A stretch of DNA of 38,664 bases from Euryarchaeota archaeon UBA501 (GTDB lineage: Archaea > Thermoplasmatota > Poseidoniia > Poseidoniales > Thalassarchaeaceae): NCBI GenBank assembly GCA_002505685.1, contig DAVT01000069.1:1-38664 (forward strand). Direction: 5' to 3'. The notes beneath the pieces were generated by a model. It had not been told where the DNA came from. It saw only the letters and a list, made by a program, of their open reading frames with translations, and did no database searches. The translations under genes were made by a program, and so were the position numbers. Of this stretch, positions 1 through 8,838 are shown one piece after another; the stretch's first letter is position 1; each line of letters begins with the position of its first letter.

Positions 1-1029
1 GGCCATTCACGGGGAGTTTGCCCATTTTCCAAATTCATCTGTATGAATAGCGGCTCGGAATCAGTTACGGTGAGCCTTAGAATCGCTGACGTGAATGCAA
101 ATTTGCAGACAGGGCCTGGAGGGAGACACGAAGGCAAACCAATCAAGTTAGTCGCGATTGAACAAGCATTCCATGGCCGTACAGATAGACCTGCACAAAT
201 ATCTCATTCATGTAAAGAGGGTTATGATAAGAATTTAGCAACATTCAGAGATCGAGATAATCTATTGTTGGTGCCAGCAAACGATACAGAAGCATTGCGT
301 GCAGTATTTGGGCGCGCCGATGAAGAAGGTTTCTTCATCGAAATGATGGCAATCGAACCAGTTCAAGGCGAGGGTAATCCAGGTCAATGTGTTACTCGTG
401 AGTTTTACGATGAAGCACGGCGATTAACACTTGAGCATGGAAGTATGCTATTGGTTGATTCAATTCAAGCTGGGCTGAGGGGCCAAGGTTGCCTTTCAAT
501 CATTGATTATCCTGGGTTTGAAACTTGCGAAGTTCCAGATTTGGAAACTTGGTCAAAGGCGCTCAATGCCGGTCAGTACCCACTTTCTGTTCTAGGCTTG
601 TCACCTAGGGCGGCCGAGTTCTATGTTGTCGGCATATATGGAAACACGATGACTACCAATCCTCGTGCTTTGGAAACAGCCGTTGCAGTATTGGATCAGA
701 TTACTCCAGAGTTGAGGAATAATATCCGCGAGCGGGGTCAAGAATTGGTTCAAAAATTAGCAGTGTTGGCTGAAAAGATGCCCGACATTATCGTTAAAGT
801 GCAGGGTACAGGATTACTATGTAGTGCAGAATTGAATCCAGAAACCCATCCAGTAGTAGGATTTGGTCAGGTGGAAGAACTCTGCCGAACTATGGGTTTG
901 GGTATCATACATGGAGGGAAAAACGCCTTGCGATTCACACCTCATTTCGGCATAACATCGAAAGAAATCGATTTGATTATTGAAATCGTTGAACAAGCGC
1001 TAGTGCTACATGCAAATCGTGAATCGTGA
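1..1029 (+). CDS. Class III PLP-dependent aminotransferase, 5' partial
   Basis: The frame is open to the first base of the window, so the gene begins upstream; roughly the first 100 residues of the family are missing. The visible part starts at the phosphate-binding motif NSGSE (from base 46). An acid-Q segment VDSIQAG follows, matching the class III D-E-V-Q motif whose aspartate contacts the PLP pyridine nitrogen. The presumed Schiff-base lysine lies in WSKALNAGQYP. The C-terminal small domain is complete and ends at a TGA at 1027-1029. The substrate cannot be read from the sequence; class III members act on ornithine, GABA, lysine and other omega-amines. The aspartate context (DSIQ rather than DEVQ) and LNAGQYP differ from the acetylornithine type, so I give no symbol. 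A half-sized epimerase-like gene follows after 9 bp and may share its transcript. Confidence 0.82.
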   Translation, partial: GHSRGVCPFSKFICMNSGSESVTVSLRIADVNANLQTGPGGRHEGKPIKLVAIEQAFHGRTDRPAQISHSCKEGYDKNLATFRDRDNLLLVPANDTEALRAVFGRADEEGFFIEMMAIEPVQGEGNPGQCVTREFYDEARRLTLEHGSMLLVDSIQAGLRGQGCLSIIDYPGFETCEVPDLETWSKALNAGQYPLSVLGLSPRAAEFYVVGIYGNTMTTNPRALETAVAVLDQITPELRNNIRERGQELVQKLAVLAEKMPDIIVKVQGTGLLCSAELNPETHPVVGFGQVEELCRTMGLGIIHGGKNALRFTPHFGITSKEIDLIIEIVEQALVLHANRES

Positions 1030-1038
1030 TGTGATGGT

Positions 1039-1515
1039 GTGTCTGAGCAATTGACGATAGAATACATCGATGTATATTCTCCAAACGGCGACGGTCCAAT
1101 CAATCAATGGATTAATGCAATTCTAGATGGGGTTGAGCCGGAGCCCGATTCAAAAATCTACCATTGGGTTCATGTTCGTGATGCCGAAAGGGCCCATCTA
1201 ATTTTGACCAAGCATAGAATCAACGGACACTTTCAATTGTGTGGTAGGAGGGCTTGGACACAAGAAATGGTCCTTGTTGAAATTAAGCGATTGTGGGCCC
1301 GTTTCCAGAATACAATTGAGCATAGCCATACAATAGATTCTCTCAGCGAAACCCCTTCTCCTGCTGCCGTCCAGTATAGTGGTGAGCGCCGGCGCCCAGA
1401 TTTGGCACCAATTCACAATGCACTTGTTGAATGTGGCACAGAGGGTTGGCGCCCCATGACTGCAATGCGTGTTGGGCTAATGGAATGTATTGCTCATTCA
1501 TTTGAACAAATCTGA
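1039..1515 (+). CDS. Small protein resembling the C-terminal half of an extended SDR / NDP-sugar epimerase
   Basis: 158 residues from a GTG start, 9 bp after the aminotransferase. Residues 10-75 follow the pattern of the substrate-binding half of extended short-chain dehydrogenases: VYSPNGDGPINQWI resembles the VYGP segment plus the helix after it, WVHVRDAERAHLIL resembles the F-V-H-V-D-D-V-A-R-A motif, and GHFQLCGRRAWT resembles the YNVGGGRAWS segment. The Rossmann half with its GxxGxxG motif and the YxxxK catalytic pair are absent, and no remnant is visible upstream because the aminotransferase occupies that DNA. It is either a stand-alone substrate-binding domain or the remains of an epimerase. 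Residues 100-120 are low-complexity Ser/Pro. The last 18 bp overlap the end of dys on the other strand. The family link is my reading of short motifs; the function is unknown. Confidence 0.6.
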   Translation: MSEQLTIEYIDVYSPNGDGPINQWINAILDGVEPEPDSKIYHWVHVRDAERAHLILTKHRINGHFQLCGRRAWTQEMVLVEIKRLWARFQNTIEHSHTIDSLSETPSPAAVQYSGERRRPDLAPIHNALVECGTEGWRPMTAMRVGLMECIAHSFEQI

Positions 1516-2505
1516 ACCTAGCAAAGGCAGTAGCACACTTGCATCTCCTTCTACTGTCACCTGAGGTGCCTCGGGTCTGATTTTTCCCCATGAAATAGCT
1601 TCGCGTAATCTTGCACCAGACAGGCTCCCGTCGTGTTCAGAAGCAGTTGTGATTCCAACAGCAGAGTCTAACCCGCCACGATATTGATTCCACCATATCA
1701 CGTGATGCTTTGAAATGCCACCTCCAACCATAAGGGCGTGACTTTCTTCACAGGTCCAAGTAAGATCAGATAGGATTTGTTCGTCTGCAAGAAAATCAAT
1801 CATGAAATCAGGACTACGCTGACGGTGCATGAACAACTGCGCCCCAATCGAGCCATCTGAAAGACCCGGGATTACAATGGGGATGCGGTGTTTTGCAGCC
1901 CAATATAGCAGGCTATTTTCATCCCGAATTCTATCTCCAAAGGCCCAACATAATTCCACACTACCGAATCCATGCCAAGGGTTTTCTGGATTAATCTCCC
2001 TGCGCTCTTTCTCAATTTCTTCTAGCCATGGAAGGACAGATTGTTCCAAAATTTCGCCATAGCACTCATTTGGGACGATTACATTCCCTAATCGATTAAG
2101 GCCTTGTTCACCCAGTTCTACATCATCAAGTTCGAAGGCCCCATGGTAGTATGCTTGGTATGTCCTAGCAATGTCGTGATCCAAGGTTCCACAAGTAGTA
2201 ATTACGACATTGTAGGCTTTGCGTTTGATAGCCTCTACGAAGAAACCCCTTGTCCCTGTCGCACAAAGGCAAGCTGGGAATGATAGCCAATTCAGAACCC
2301 CCTCTTGATTTGATTTTAACATGGCTTCAGCCAACACATCTCGCGCGTGAGCCAGTTTCGTTGCAGAAAACCCGCCTGCACTTGCCATTTGATCGATTAG
2401 TGACGAAACTCCATCAATCTCACTGAATGAATAATCCACGACAGGGGCATCGAAATCATCGCGCTCTATCGACATGTGAACAAGCCCGCGAACCAGCACC
2501 TCCAC
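1498..2505 (-). CDS. dys: Deoxyhypusine synthase
   Basis: Transfers the aminobutyl group of spermidine, with NAD, to a lysine of archaeal aIF5A: the first step of hypusine formation, cytoplasmic. The catalytic lysine is K266 in GGGISKHHVIWWN, the counterpart of human GGGxxKHH. The C-terminal DGSLSGARLREAISWGKIR matches the family NAD/spermidine segment E-x-D-G-S-x-S-G-A-x-P-x-E-A-x-S-W-G-K-I. The N-terminal GGFSATKLAHA corresponds to TGFQATxxG. Length (335 aa) is normal. The listed start is GTG; an ATG ten codons in (base 2475) is a good alternative because the family needs little N-terminal extension. It lies 22 bp downstream of uvrB on the same strand, but a terminator-like hairpin separates them. 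Its end overlaps the epimerase-like gene by 18 bp, tail to tail. Confidence 0.93.
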   Translation of the reverse strand: MEVLVRGLVHMSIERDDFDAPVVDYSFSEIDGVSSLIDQMASAGGFSATKLAHARDVLAEAMLKSNQEGVLNWLSFPACLCATGTRGFFVEAIKRKAYNVVITTCGTLDHDIARTYQAYYHGAFELDDVELGEQGLNRLGNVIVPNECYGEILEQSVLPWLEEIEKERREINPENPWHGFGSVELCWAFGDRIRDENSLLYWAAKHRIPIVIPGLSDGSIGAQLFMHRQRSPDFMIDFLADEQILSDLTWTCEESHALMVGGGISKHHVIWWNQYRGGLDSAVGITTASEHDGSLSGARLREAISWGKIRPEAPQVTVEGDASVLLPLLGSDLFK

Positions 2506-2520
2506 TTCAAAGAGTGGTTT

Positions 2521-2554
2521 GAAAAAATCAATTGGAAGTTGAGTTTTCCAATTG
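2521..2554 (-). terminator. Intrinsic-terminator-like hairpin at the uvrB stop
   Basis: On the minus strand a perfect 9-bp stem (caattggaa / ttccaattg, bases 2554-2546 and 2537-2529) with an 8-nt loop is followed at once by six T residues (2527-2522). The 5' arm lies in the last uvrB codons and the stop codon overlaps the 3' arm. It stands only 16-46 bp before the two candidate dys starts, so it would end or attenuate the uvrB transcript ahead of dys. Archaeal termination relies mainly on the T run, which is present. Confidence 0.55.
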
Positions 2555-4828
2555 GAAAATCCTATCTCTTAATTGGGCCGCTTTCTCGAATTCTAACCGC
2601 TCTGCAGCCTGAATCATTTCTTTCTTCAAACGATCAATGAGTACCAAATCTTCGTTGACATCTGAATCAAATTCTTCCGAATCGGGTTGTGATAAGTTGG
2701 AAAGTACATCATCACCCCATAATCCGGCACCTAGATTGAATTTCTTCACCAAATCATTTGCTCGACTCTTCGTACTCTGACTCGATGAACCCCCTACAAA
2801 CCGCTTTCCTCCAGTCACGCCTTTACCAGCCGTTCCTGCTAGAAGTTGTTCAGCTTCAATGCCCATTACTGGTAGGGGTTTGACGATAGTTTTCGGAATA
2901 ATTCCATGAGTTTCGTTGTGTGCGAGTTGTTTTTGACGCCTTTCAATTGTCTGGGATATGGCCGATTCCATGGCTCTACCCATAGAGTCTGCATACAGAA
3001 TGACTTTGCCATTTTCATTCCGAGAAGCCCGCCCAATGGTTTGGAGTAAACTACGTTCATTGCGTAAGAATCCCTCTTTGTCGGCATCAAAGATAGCAAC
3101 TAAACTAACCTCGGGAATGTCTAATCCTTCACGTAGCAAATTGATTCCCACTACTACATCGATGTGACCAATTCGAAGCGCTTTGATAATTTCACTTCGC
3201 TCAAGAGTGTCTATCTCAGAATGTAGGTAGTGTGCTTTTATTCCCATCCTTTGGAGATAATCCGCAACCTCTTCTGCAAATTTGATGGTCATTACGGTGA
3301 CAAGTACCCTTTCATTTCTTTGTGTACAATCATTGATTTCATCAAGCAAATTCTGTACTTGACCTTCAGTTGGTCGAACTTCAATAGAGGGGTCAAGTAA
3401 TCCCGTTGGACGAATTTCCATTCTAGAAATGCCCTGTATTTCCCCAAGTGCATCTTTGAGTAGAGGTTTGCGCTTTTCTTTCGGGTCTTGCTCGGGCATA
3501 TTTTGTCCGGTACATTCGCAAAGTTGCCGCAACTCTCGTTCACCAGGGGTGGCACTGACATACAGTAATTGATGGACGAGAGATTGGAATTCATGGTCTT
3601 TCAAAGGTCGATTATCAGCTGCAGAAGGCAGCCTGAATCCATGCTCGATTAGATTGTCTTTGCGAGCCTTATCTCCGTGATACATTCCACCCAATTGAGG
3701 AAGGGTCACGTGACTTTCATCCATTATCACTAGGAATTTTTCTTTTGATCCATGGAATGTTTTCGCACAAGCAGAAAAGAAATCTAGTAAGCAATATGGG
3801 CGCTCACCATAGGTCCGTCCATCAAAGTGCATCGAGTAGTTCTCCACACTTCTACAATGACCAATTTCCTTCAACATGTCAAGGTCATACCTAGTTTTGG
3901 ATTCCAACCGATGAGCTTCCAAATCTCTACCTTCTTTTTCAAAGAAATCCAGGCGCTCTTGCAATTCGAATTCAATATCATCCAGAGCTCTTTCAAATCT
4001 CTCGGGACTAGTCATAAAGAATTCCTTGGGGTGAACCCACACTTCCTCAACTTCATCCACTGCTTCCCAAGAAACAGATTCACAGACTTGAATTCTAATA
4101 ATTCCATCTAAGTCAAATTGAATTCTCAAAGGATCATCCCGACTCGGCATCCACAAATCGAGAACCTCTCCCCTCAACCTCAATTCCCCACGCGATATTT
4201 CCCCGGTAACTCTGCGATATTGTAACGCAACTAATTCCTTCACGACATCGTGTGGTTCGACTTGTTGCCCAACATGAATTCGCGCATGTTGTTGCAAAAA
4301 TGTCTCAGGGGGGTTAAGGCCGTAAATCGCTGAAACGGTTGCCACGACTAGGACATCCGGACGAGATACAAGTGAGGCAACGGTTGAGAACCTCTCTTGT
4401 TCGATTCGTTCGTTCAGCGATAGTTCCTTTTCGATGTACAAATCTCTCTTGGGTAGGTATGCTTCTGGTTGATAATAATCGTAATGGGAAACAAAGTATT
4501 CAACGGCATTGTTTGGAAATAGCGACGACATTTCCTGCCACAATTGCCTCGACAATGTCTTGTTGTGTGAGAGGATCAAAGTCGGGATATTGAGTGATTC
4601 GATGATATTGGCCATTGCGAATGTTTTGCCCGATCCTGTGACGCCTAACATGACGCATCTTGACTGTGAATTTCTCAATTGAGAAAGTGTTTTTTCAATT
4701 GCACTTTCTTGGTCTCCAGATGGCCCGTATTCAGCACGGAGTTCAAACTTGGAAACCGTTGGGTCGAGATGGGCTTTTGCCGCCCCATCTAGAGCCTTAG
4801 AGAGATCGAAAGGATCCACGCTATTCAT
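2528..4828 (-). CDS. uvrB: UvrB, excinuclease ABC subunit B
   Basis: DNA damage verification helicase of nucleotide excision repair; with UvrA it loads on lesions and then recruits UvrC. 766 residues. Walker A GVTGSGKT is at about residues 62-69. The damage-probing beta-hairpin carries YDYYQPEAYLP, the DEAD-like motif is MDESHVTLPQL, and helicase motifs V-VI are LREGLDIPE and QTIGRASRN. A C-terminal UVR domain, which contacts UvrA/UvrC, is present (KKEMIQAAERLEFEKAAQLRD). I chose the ATG at 4828 because it overlaps the ubiA stop as ATGA; a GTG ten codons upstream would lie inside ubiA. uvrA and uvrC are not in the window. In archaea UvrB is generally taken as acquired from bacteria. The overlap implies co-translation with ubiA, a functionally unrelated gene. 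Confidence 0.97.
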   Translation of the reverse strand: MNSVDPFDLSKALDGAAKAHLDPTVSKFELRAEYGPSGDQESAIEKTLSQLRNSQSRCVMLGVTGSGKTFAMANIIESLNIPTLILSHNKTLSRQLWQEMSSLFPNNAVEYFVSHYDYYQPEAYLPKRDLYIEKELSLNERIEQERFSTVASLVSRPDVLVVATVSAIYGLNPPETFLQQHARIHVGQQVEPHDVVKELVALQYRRVTGEISRGELRLRGEVLDLWMPSRDDPLRIQFDLDGIIRIQVCESVSWEAVDEVEEVWVHPKEFFMTSPERFERALDDIEFELQERLDFFEKEGRDLEAHRLESKTRYDLDMLKEIGHCRSVENYSMHFDGRTYGERPYCLLDFFSACAKTFHGSKEKFLVIMDESHVTLPQLGGMYHGDKARKDNLIEHGFRLPSAADNRPLKDHEFQSLVHQLLYVSATPGERELRQLCECTGQNMPEQDPKEKRKPLLKDALGEIQGISRMEIRPTGLLDPSIEVRPTEGQVQNLLDEINDCTQRNERVLVTVMTIKFAEEVADYLQRMGIKAHYLHSEIDTLERSEIIKALRIGHIDVVVGINLLREGLDIPEVSLVAIFDADKEGFLRNERSLLQTIGRASRNENGKVILYADSMGRAMESAISQTIERRQKQLAHNETHGIIPKTIVKPLPVMGIEAEQLLAGTAGKGVTGGKRFVGGSSSQSTKSRANDLVKKFNLGAGLWGDDVLSNLSQPDSEEFDSDVNEDLVLIDRLKKEMIQAAERLEFEKAAQLRDRIFQLENSTSN

Positions 4829-5676
4829 GCAATCATCAATCCTCCCAGCAACACCCACCCAGTTACAACACTGGTATAGAAAAACGTCTTCTGAAAGTCA
4901 GCTAAGCGTTGTTGGGCTAGAATCACACAGATGTTAATCAAACACATGAGAATGGCTGCACCCATGAATGTGAATTCATCAATCGGGTCAGCGATTGCAA
5001 AACAGGCAAACCAAAGCAGGGTGAGTTGGATACTGGTTCGGAGAGTGTGCTGTTCTCCGAATCGAGCGGGGAAAGAATAAACTCCATTTTCACGGTCACT
5101 ATCGACGTCCATCAATGCATAATTGAGGTCGAAAGCAGCAATCCAAAACATGACACCCAAACAAACCCAAAACACAGTTGGATACCAATAGAATTCAGTG
5201 ATTGCATCCCAACCCAATTCCCCTCCTTGTATCCCCAACCAAGCACCGGCAGGAGCGAGACCCAAACACAAACCGAGCCACAAATGGCACGCCCAAGTGA
5301 TTCTTTTCGTGTATGGATATATGACAAATGCAAGAACGGGTAACCAACTCATTGCCAAAGCCACTTCATTCAATTGCCATGCCCCTAACAAAAGCATTGC
5401 CAAAAAGAGGCCCGATAATGACCACGCCACCCTCATGCTCATGGTGCCTGAGGCCAAGTGACGCTCAGATGTTCTTGGATTATTCGAATCAATTTCTCGG
5501 TCAATAATCCGATTGAGTGCCATGGCCAGTCCTCTAGCACCAATCGCAGCCACAAGAATCCAGGTAAGTTGAATCAGAGTTGGGTCACCTGCAATCTTGG
5601 CCCCAATGAATACGAATGGAAGCGAAAATAACGTATGTTCAATTTTCACAAATTCAAGAATCTCTCTCAAGCCCAT
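4825..5676 (-). CDS. ubiA: UbiA-family prenyltransferase (quinone type)
   Basis: Integral membrane prenyltransferase of 283 residues with about eight or nine hydrophobic segments. Both Mg-diphosphate motifs are visible: N55-x3-D59-x3-D63 in NRIIDREID and the second in FDLNYALMDVDSDRENG. These bind the polyprenyl diphosphate that is attached to an aromatic acid. The neighbour UbiD decarboxylates such prenylated aromatic acids, so the pair suggests ubiquinone- or menaquinone-type headgroup processing; in archaea with the futalosine route the equivalents are called MqnP and MqnL. I chose the ATG at 5676, which overlaps the ubiD stop by 10 bp. The longer frame to 5751 would lie within ubiD and encodes a Cys/Arg-rich non-membrane leader. 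The stop overlaps uvrB as ATGA. Other UbiA substrates (archaeal lipid, heme) are less likely given the UbiD partner. Confidence 0.88.
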   Translation of the reverse strand: MGLREILEFVKIEHTLFSLPFVFIGAKIAGDPTLIQLTWILVAAIGARGLAMALNRIIDREIDSNNPRTSERHLASGTMSMRVAWSLSGLFLAMLLLGAWQLNEVALAMSWLPVLAFVIYPYTKRITWACHLWLGLCLGLAPAGAWLGIQGGELGWDAITEFYWYPTVFWVCLGVMFWIAAFDLNYALMDVDSDRENGVYSFPARFGEQHTLRTSIQLTLLWFACFAIADPIDEFTFMGAAILMCLINICVILAQQRLADFQKTFFYTSVVTGWVLLGGLMIA

Positions 5677-7508
5677 GTTCGCACCTCTTGATCGTACCAA
5701 GTGTCGACTTTCTTCTGAACATCCGGGTCGTGCAAACAAACAGCAGGCCATCTTCGAACAGGCACGGCTCCTTCCTTACTAGGAATCGGCGCGGTCGCAT
5801 CCCAACAAATTCTGTGACCATCTTCGGAGAAATGTAAATCCCTTTTCACTTCGAATCTGCAAAATAGTTGCCACAGAAGAGTGCGCATAGCATCATCAGC
5901 ATTCAAATCCACAGAGTCGTCGGTGATAAATAGCCACCTTATATTATCTGAATCTTTCAATTGCCAAATTGAATTCATCAATTGAGATATTTTTTCCCTT
6001 TGTGCCTTTGCAGCCTCTTCGTTATTGACCTCAGTATTCTCAAATTCAGAAGGTCCACCTTCAATCCGTGTTGTGATTACGAGCATTGAAGGGCGCAACC
6101 ATCGGTGTTGCGTAATACCTTCAATGCCCTCAATAGTGGCATTTGCTCCCTCTTGCTGTCGTTGCGTCGAAGCGTCGATTAGCAATTTCGAATGGATACC
6201 CTCGACGGGTGCTGCGTGAGCCAATTGGTCTGCAACCATATCGTCCAAAACAACTAGGTCTTCTGGGATGGAAACATTTTGATCTAAGATATCCAATAGC
6301 GCGTCTAAATCTTTCACGTTGTGAGTTGGACCTGTTGCTACAATGCTCTTGAGAAACATCATTTGACCCGCTCCCCAAAGCCCGAGAGCGGTTTTCCTCG
6401 CCTGTGCAGGATACCTTTGCTTGGAAGCAACAATGGCCAAATTATGGAATCCCGTTTCTAGTGGTAAGAAGACATTGCAAACATCTCTGTGTTGGAATTT
6501 CAAGACTGGGAGGAATGCTTCTCCAATCGCTTCGCCAAGATATCCATCTTCCATGGGAGGTTTTCCAACGATTGTCATTGGTACAACGGCATTCTTACGA
6601 TGTGTAATCGCCGTAACATGGAGAACCGGAAACAAACCTTCAAGTGAATAATGACCGAAATGATCACCAAATGGCCCTTCAAGTCTTGTTTCGCCCGGAA
6701 TAGTGTACCCTTCAATCACAATGTCACATTCAGCGGGCACCCACAAATCCTGTGTCAAGCATTTCGTGATTCGCAAGCGTTGTTCACCTAGCATTCCTGC
6801 AAACATGTATTCCTCGAGGTTATCAGGAAGTGGTGCAATTGCACTAAACATCACTTCAGGAGGGCCACCCAAACAAATGGCGACGGGCATTTTCCCATCG
6901 TTTGCATCAGCGTGTTCAGCACCATGTTTGTGCATTTGCCAATGCAAACCAACTTCTTTGGGTCCGAAAACTTGAGCCCGGTACATACCGAGGTTGTGCT
7001 CGTTGTTTTCTGGATTTTTTGTGACGACTAATGGTAGCGTCATGAATGGTCCCCCATCTAGCCTCCAAGTTGTTGGAATGGGCAACTTCGTAACATTTGG
7101 ATTGGCCATTCGCACCTGTTGGCAAGCTCCTTTGCGGACCTTTTTCGGTGGTAATGCAAGTGCTCTTTTCGCTAGAGGCCATGCCTTCCATGGTCGCTTT
7201 ACGAATGTGCCAATATCGGGTTTCATCAACTCCGTCAATTTCAATCCAATCTCATTTGGTTTTTCGACTCTCAATGCCTGATTTGTTCTTCTTCTCGTTC
7301 CAAACAGATTCATCGCAAGTGGAAATTCAGAGATCGTTCCATCTGCAAGAATTGGTTGTTCGAAAATGACTGCGGGACCACCGTTTTTGACGAGCTTGTC
7401 CGCAATGCACCCGGCTTCCAAGTAGCAATCGACAGGGTGTGTGACTCGAATCAGGTCGCCCTGGTCCTCCAAGGCGCGCAGATATCGGCCCAAACGGCGC
7501 CATCCCAT
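5667..7508 (-). CDS. ubiD: UbiD-family decarboxylase
   Basis: Prenylated-FMN-dependent (de)carboxylase of 613 residues, longer than the usual roughly 490. The core shows the family Arg in NLGMYRAQVF (R177) and the acidic pair in LEGPFGDHFGHYS (E277 and D282), which fit the catalytic R-E-D/E set. An insertion of about 60 residues, charged and Asn/Glu/Gln-rich, lies near 455-515, and a C-terminal extension ends in PVRRWPAVCLHDPDVQ. The insertion and length are typical of the MqnL-like subgroup rather than E. coli UbiD, but that assignment is inference. The cofactor needs a UbiX flavin prenyltransferase, which is not in this window. It is first in a four-gene minus-strand run, followed by ubiA with a 10-bp overlap. 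It starts at an ATG at 7508, divergent from the reductase gene. Confidence 0.9.
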   Translation of the reverse strand: MGWRRLGRYLRALEDQGDLIRVTHPVDCYLEAGCIADKLVKNGGPAVIFEQPILADGTISEFPLAMNLFGTRRRTNQALRVEKPNEIGLKLTELMKPDIGTFVKRPWKAWPLAKRALALPPKKVRKGACQQVRMANPNVTKLPIPTTWRLDGGPFMTLPLVVTKNPENNEHNLGMYRAQVFGPKEVGLHWQMHKHGAEHADANDGKMPVAICLGGPPEVMFSAIAPLPDNLEEYMFAGMLGEQRLRITKCLTQDLWVPAECDIVIEGYTIPGETRLEGPFGDHFGHYSLEGLFPVLHVTAITHRKNAVVPMTIVGKPPMEDGYLGEAIGEAFLPVLKFQHRDVCNVFLPLETGFHNLAIVASKQRYPAQARKTALGLWGAGQMMFLKSIVATGPTHNVKDLDALLDILDQNVSIPEDLVVLDDMVADQLAHAAPVEGIHSKLLIDASTQRQQEGANATIEGIEGITQHRWLRPSMLVITTRIEGGPSEFENTEVNNEEAAKAQREKISQLMNSIWQLKDSDNIRWLFITDDSVDLNADDAMRTLLWQLFCRFEVKRDLHFSEDGHRICWDATAPIPSKEGAVPVRRWPAVCLHDPDVQKKVDTWYDQEVRTWA

Positions 7509-7553
7509 GGCTTGTCGGAAACGCTCATCGTATGAAATACAGTGTGTGTGAGC

Positions 7554-7570
7554 CGGTGCCTATGGCACCG
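7554..7570 (+). promoter_or_regulatory. TA-loop hairpin in the ubiD / reductase divergent region
   Basis: Perfect 7-bp stem cggtgcc / ggcaccg with loop TAT, 37 bp before the reductase ATG. It lies in the 99-bp gap 7509-7607, which must also hold both divergent promoters; I could not assign TATA or BRE boxes with confidence. It is one of a set of similar hairpins in the window. Confidence 0.5.
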
Positions 7571-7607
7571 TGTGTTTCAAGGCCCGTATCGGTCGTTACC
7601 CATCCCA

Positions 7608-8834
7608 ATGGCGACCGAGTGCGATGTCCTAGTCGTTGGCGCCGGGCCGGGAGGTGGCTCTGCAGCGCTGCATTCAGCAAGAGCAGGTTTGTCGGTTATT
7701 TTGATTGAAGATCACGCAGAAATTGGTACTCCAGTTCATTGTGGGGAATGCCTTTCAGATATCGCTGTTGCCAATCTCGAATTGGACATTCCGGATTCTG
7801 TAATCAGCAAACGCGTTGAGGGGATTCGGGTGATTTTTCCAGATGGTACCGAAAAGAAACTCTCTGAATCTGGTTATGTGTTAGAGAAGCACTTGTTTGA
7901 GCAGTGGATTGCAAACGAGGCCGTTGCCCAAGGGGCGAGTCTGAATTTGAAGCATAAATTGACAGGGATGACACGAATCGAAAAGGATGGACAATTTTCT
8001 GGATGGTTGTGTGAAGGAAAAGGAGAGGCGTTCCCAATCACTGCCAAGGTCATTATCGATGCCTCTGGAGTTGCTGGCGTTTGCTCAAAGTTAACCAAAC
8101 TAAATGAACGCCCCAAAGTGATTGCAGGGATGCAATATGAGATGCTGGAAGTCCCCACGGATGGTTACCTAGATTTCTACATCTGGCCTAAGTATGCAAA
8201 GAAGGGGTACCTTTGGATGATACCAAAATGCGATGGACGAGCCAACGTTGGTTTGGTTAGCGAAGAAAAGAAGGGCCTCATCAACGATTTGGATTCGTTT
8301 ATCGAGAATACTCATTTCTCGGATCTTGAAGTGGTGAACCCCCCGTGGAGAGAAGATGGTCGCTCAATCCGAGGCTTTGGGGGAACAATCCCAATCTCTG
8401 GACCTCATGAGCGCACCTTCTTCGATGGTCTGCTCCTTGTGGGGGATGCCGCAGGATTTACATCACCTCTGTTTGAAGGCGGTTCACATCTCGCTCTCAA
8501 ATCCGCGGTATTCGCTGCAGAAACCGCAGCAGCAGCGATTGCTTCTGGAGATTATTCAAAATCCAATTTAGCGCCATACCAAACCGCTTGGAAGAAAGAA
8601 TTCCCTCCGTATGAAAAAATCTTGAAAGGGAAGACGGCGTTATATGATTTGAGTGATGATGACATGTCACTCATGGGTCGTTGTTTTCCTCAAGAAATGT
8701 CTGCAATGGGTCCCCACGGTAAAGTCATGGTCGGGTTGAGATTACTCTTCAGAAAACCCTCACTATACTTCAGACGCATTATCCCCGCCATGCTCGCATT
8801 TGGTTATAGCCGTGCGAAATACTACGGATGGTGA
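7608..8834 (+). CDS. Geranylgeranyl reductase family FAD-dependent oxidoreductase
   Basis: 408 residues. The N-terminal dinucleotide-binding motif is VVGAGPGGGSAALHSARAG, followed by the GGR-specific Cys segment GTPVHCGECLSD; the C-terminal FAD motif is VGDAAGFTSPLFEGGSH. The family saturates geranylgeranyl chains of archaeal membrane lipids, and some members reduce menaquinone side chains. It lies next to UbiA/UbiD on the divergent side and 4 bp before ccmF, so a quinone role is as plausible as archaeol saturation; sequence alone does not decide. I chose the ATG at 7608 directly before the Rossmann strand. A longer frame exists from 7542, but its extra 22 residues run through the hairpin region and look non-coding. 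Confidence 0.9.
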   Translation: MATECDVLVVGAGPGGGSAALHSARAGLSVILIEDHAEIGTPVHCGECLSDIAVANLELDIPDSVISKRVEGIRVIFPDGTEKKLSESGYVLEKHLFEQWIANEAVAQGASLNLKHKLTGMTRIEKDGQFSGWLCEGKGEAFPITAKVIIDASGVAGVCSKLTKLNERPKVIAGMQYEMLEVPTDGYLDFYIWPKYAKKGYLWMIPKCDGRANVGLVSEEKKGLINDLDSFIENTHFSDLEVVNPPWREDGRSIRGFGGTIPISGPHERTFFDGLLLVGDAAGFTSPLFEGGSHLALKSAVFAAETAAAAIASGDYSKSNLAPYQTAWKKEFPPYEKILKGKTALYDLSDDDMSLMGRCFPQEMSAMGPHGKVMVGLRLLFRKPSLYFRRIIPAMLAFGYSRAKYYGW

Positions 8835-8838
8835 ATCG

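Noticed and set aside
4829..4858. Longer UvrB starting at GTG 4858
   Set aside because: The ATG at 4828 forms the ATGA overlap with ubiA and gives a normal UvrB N-terminus.
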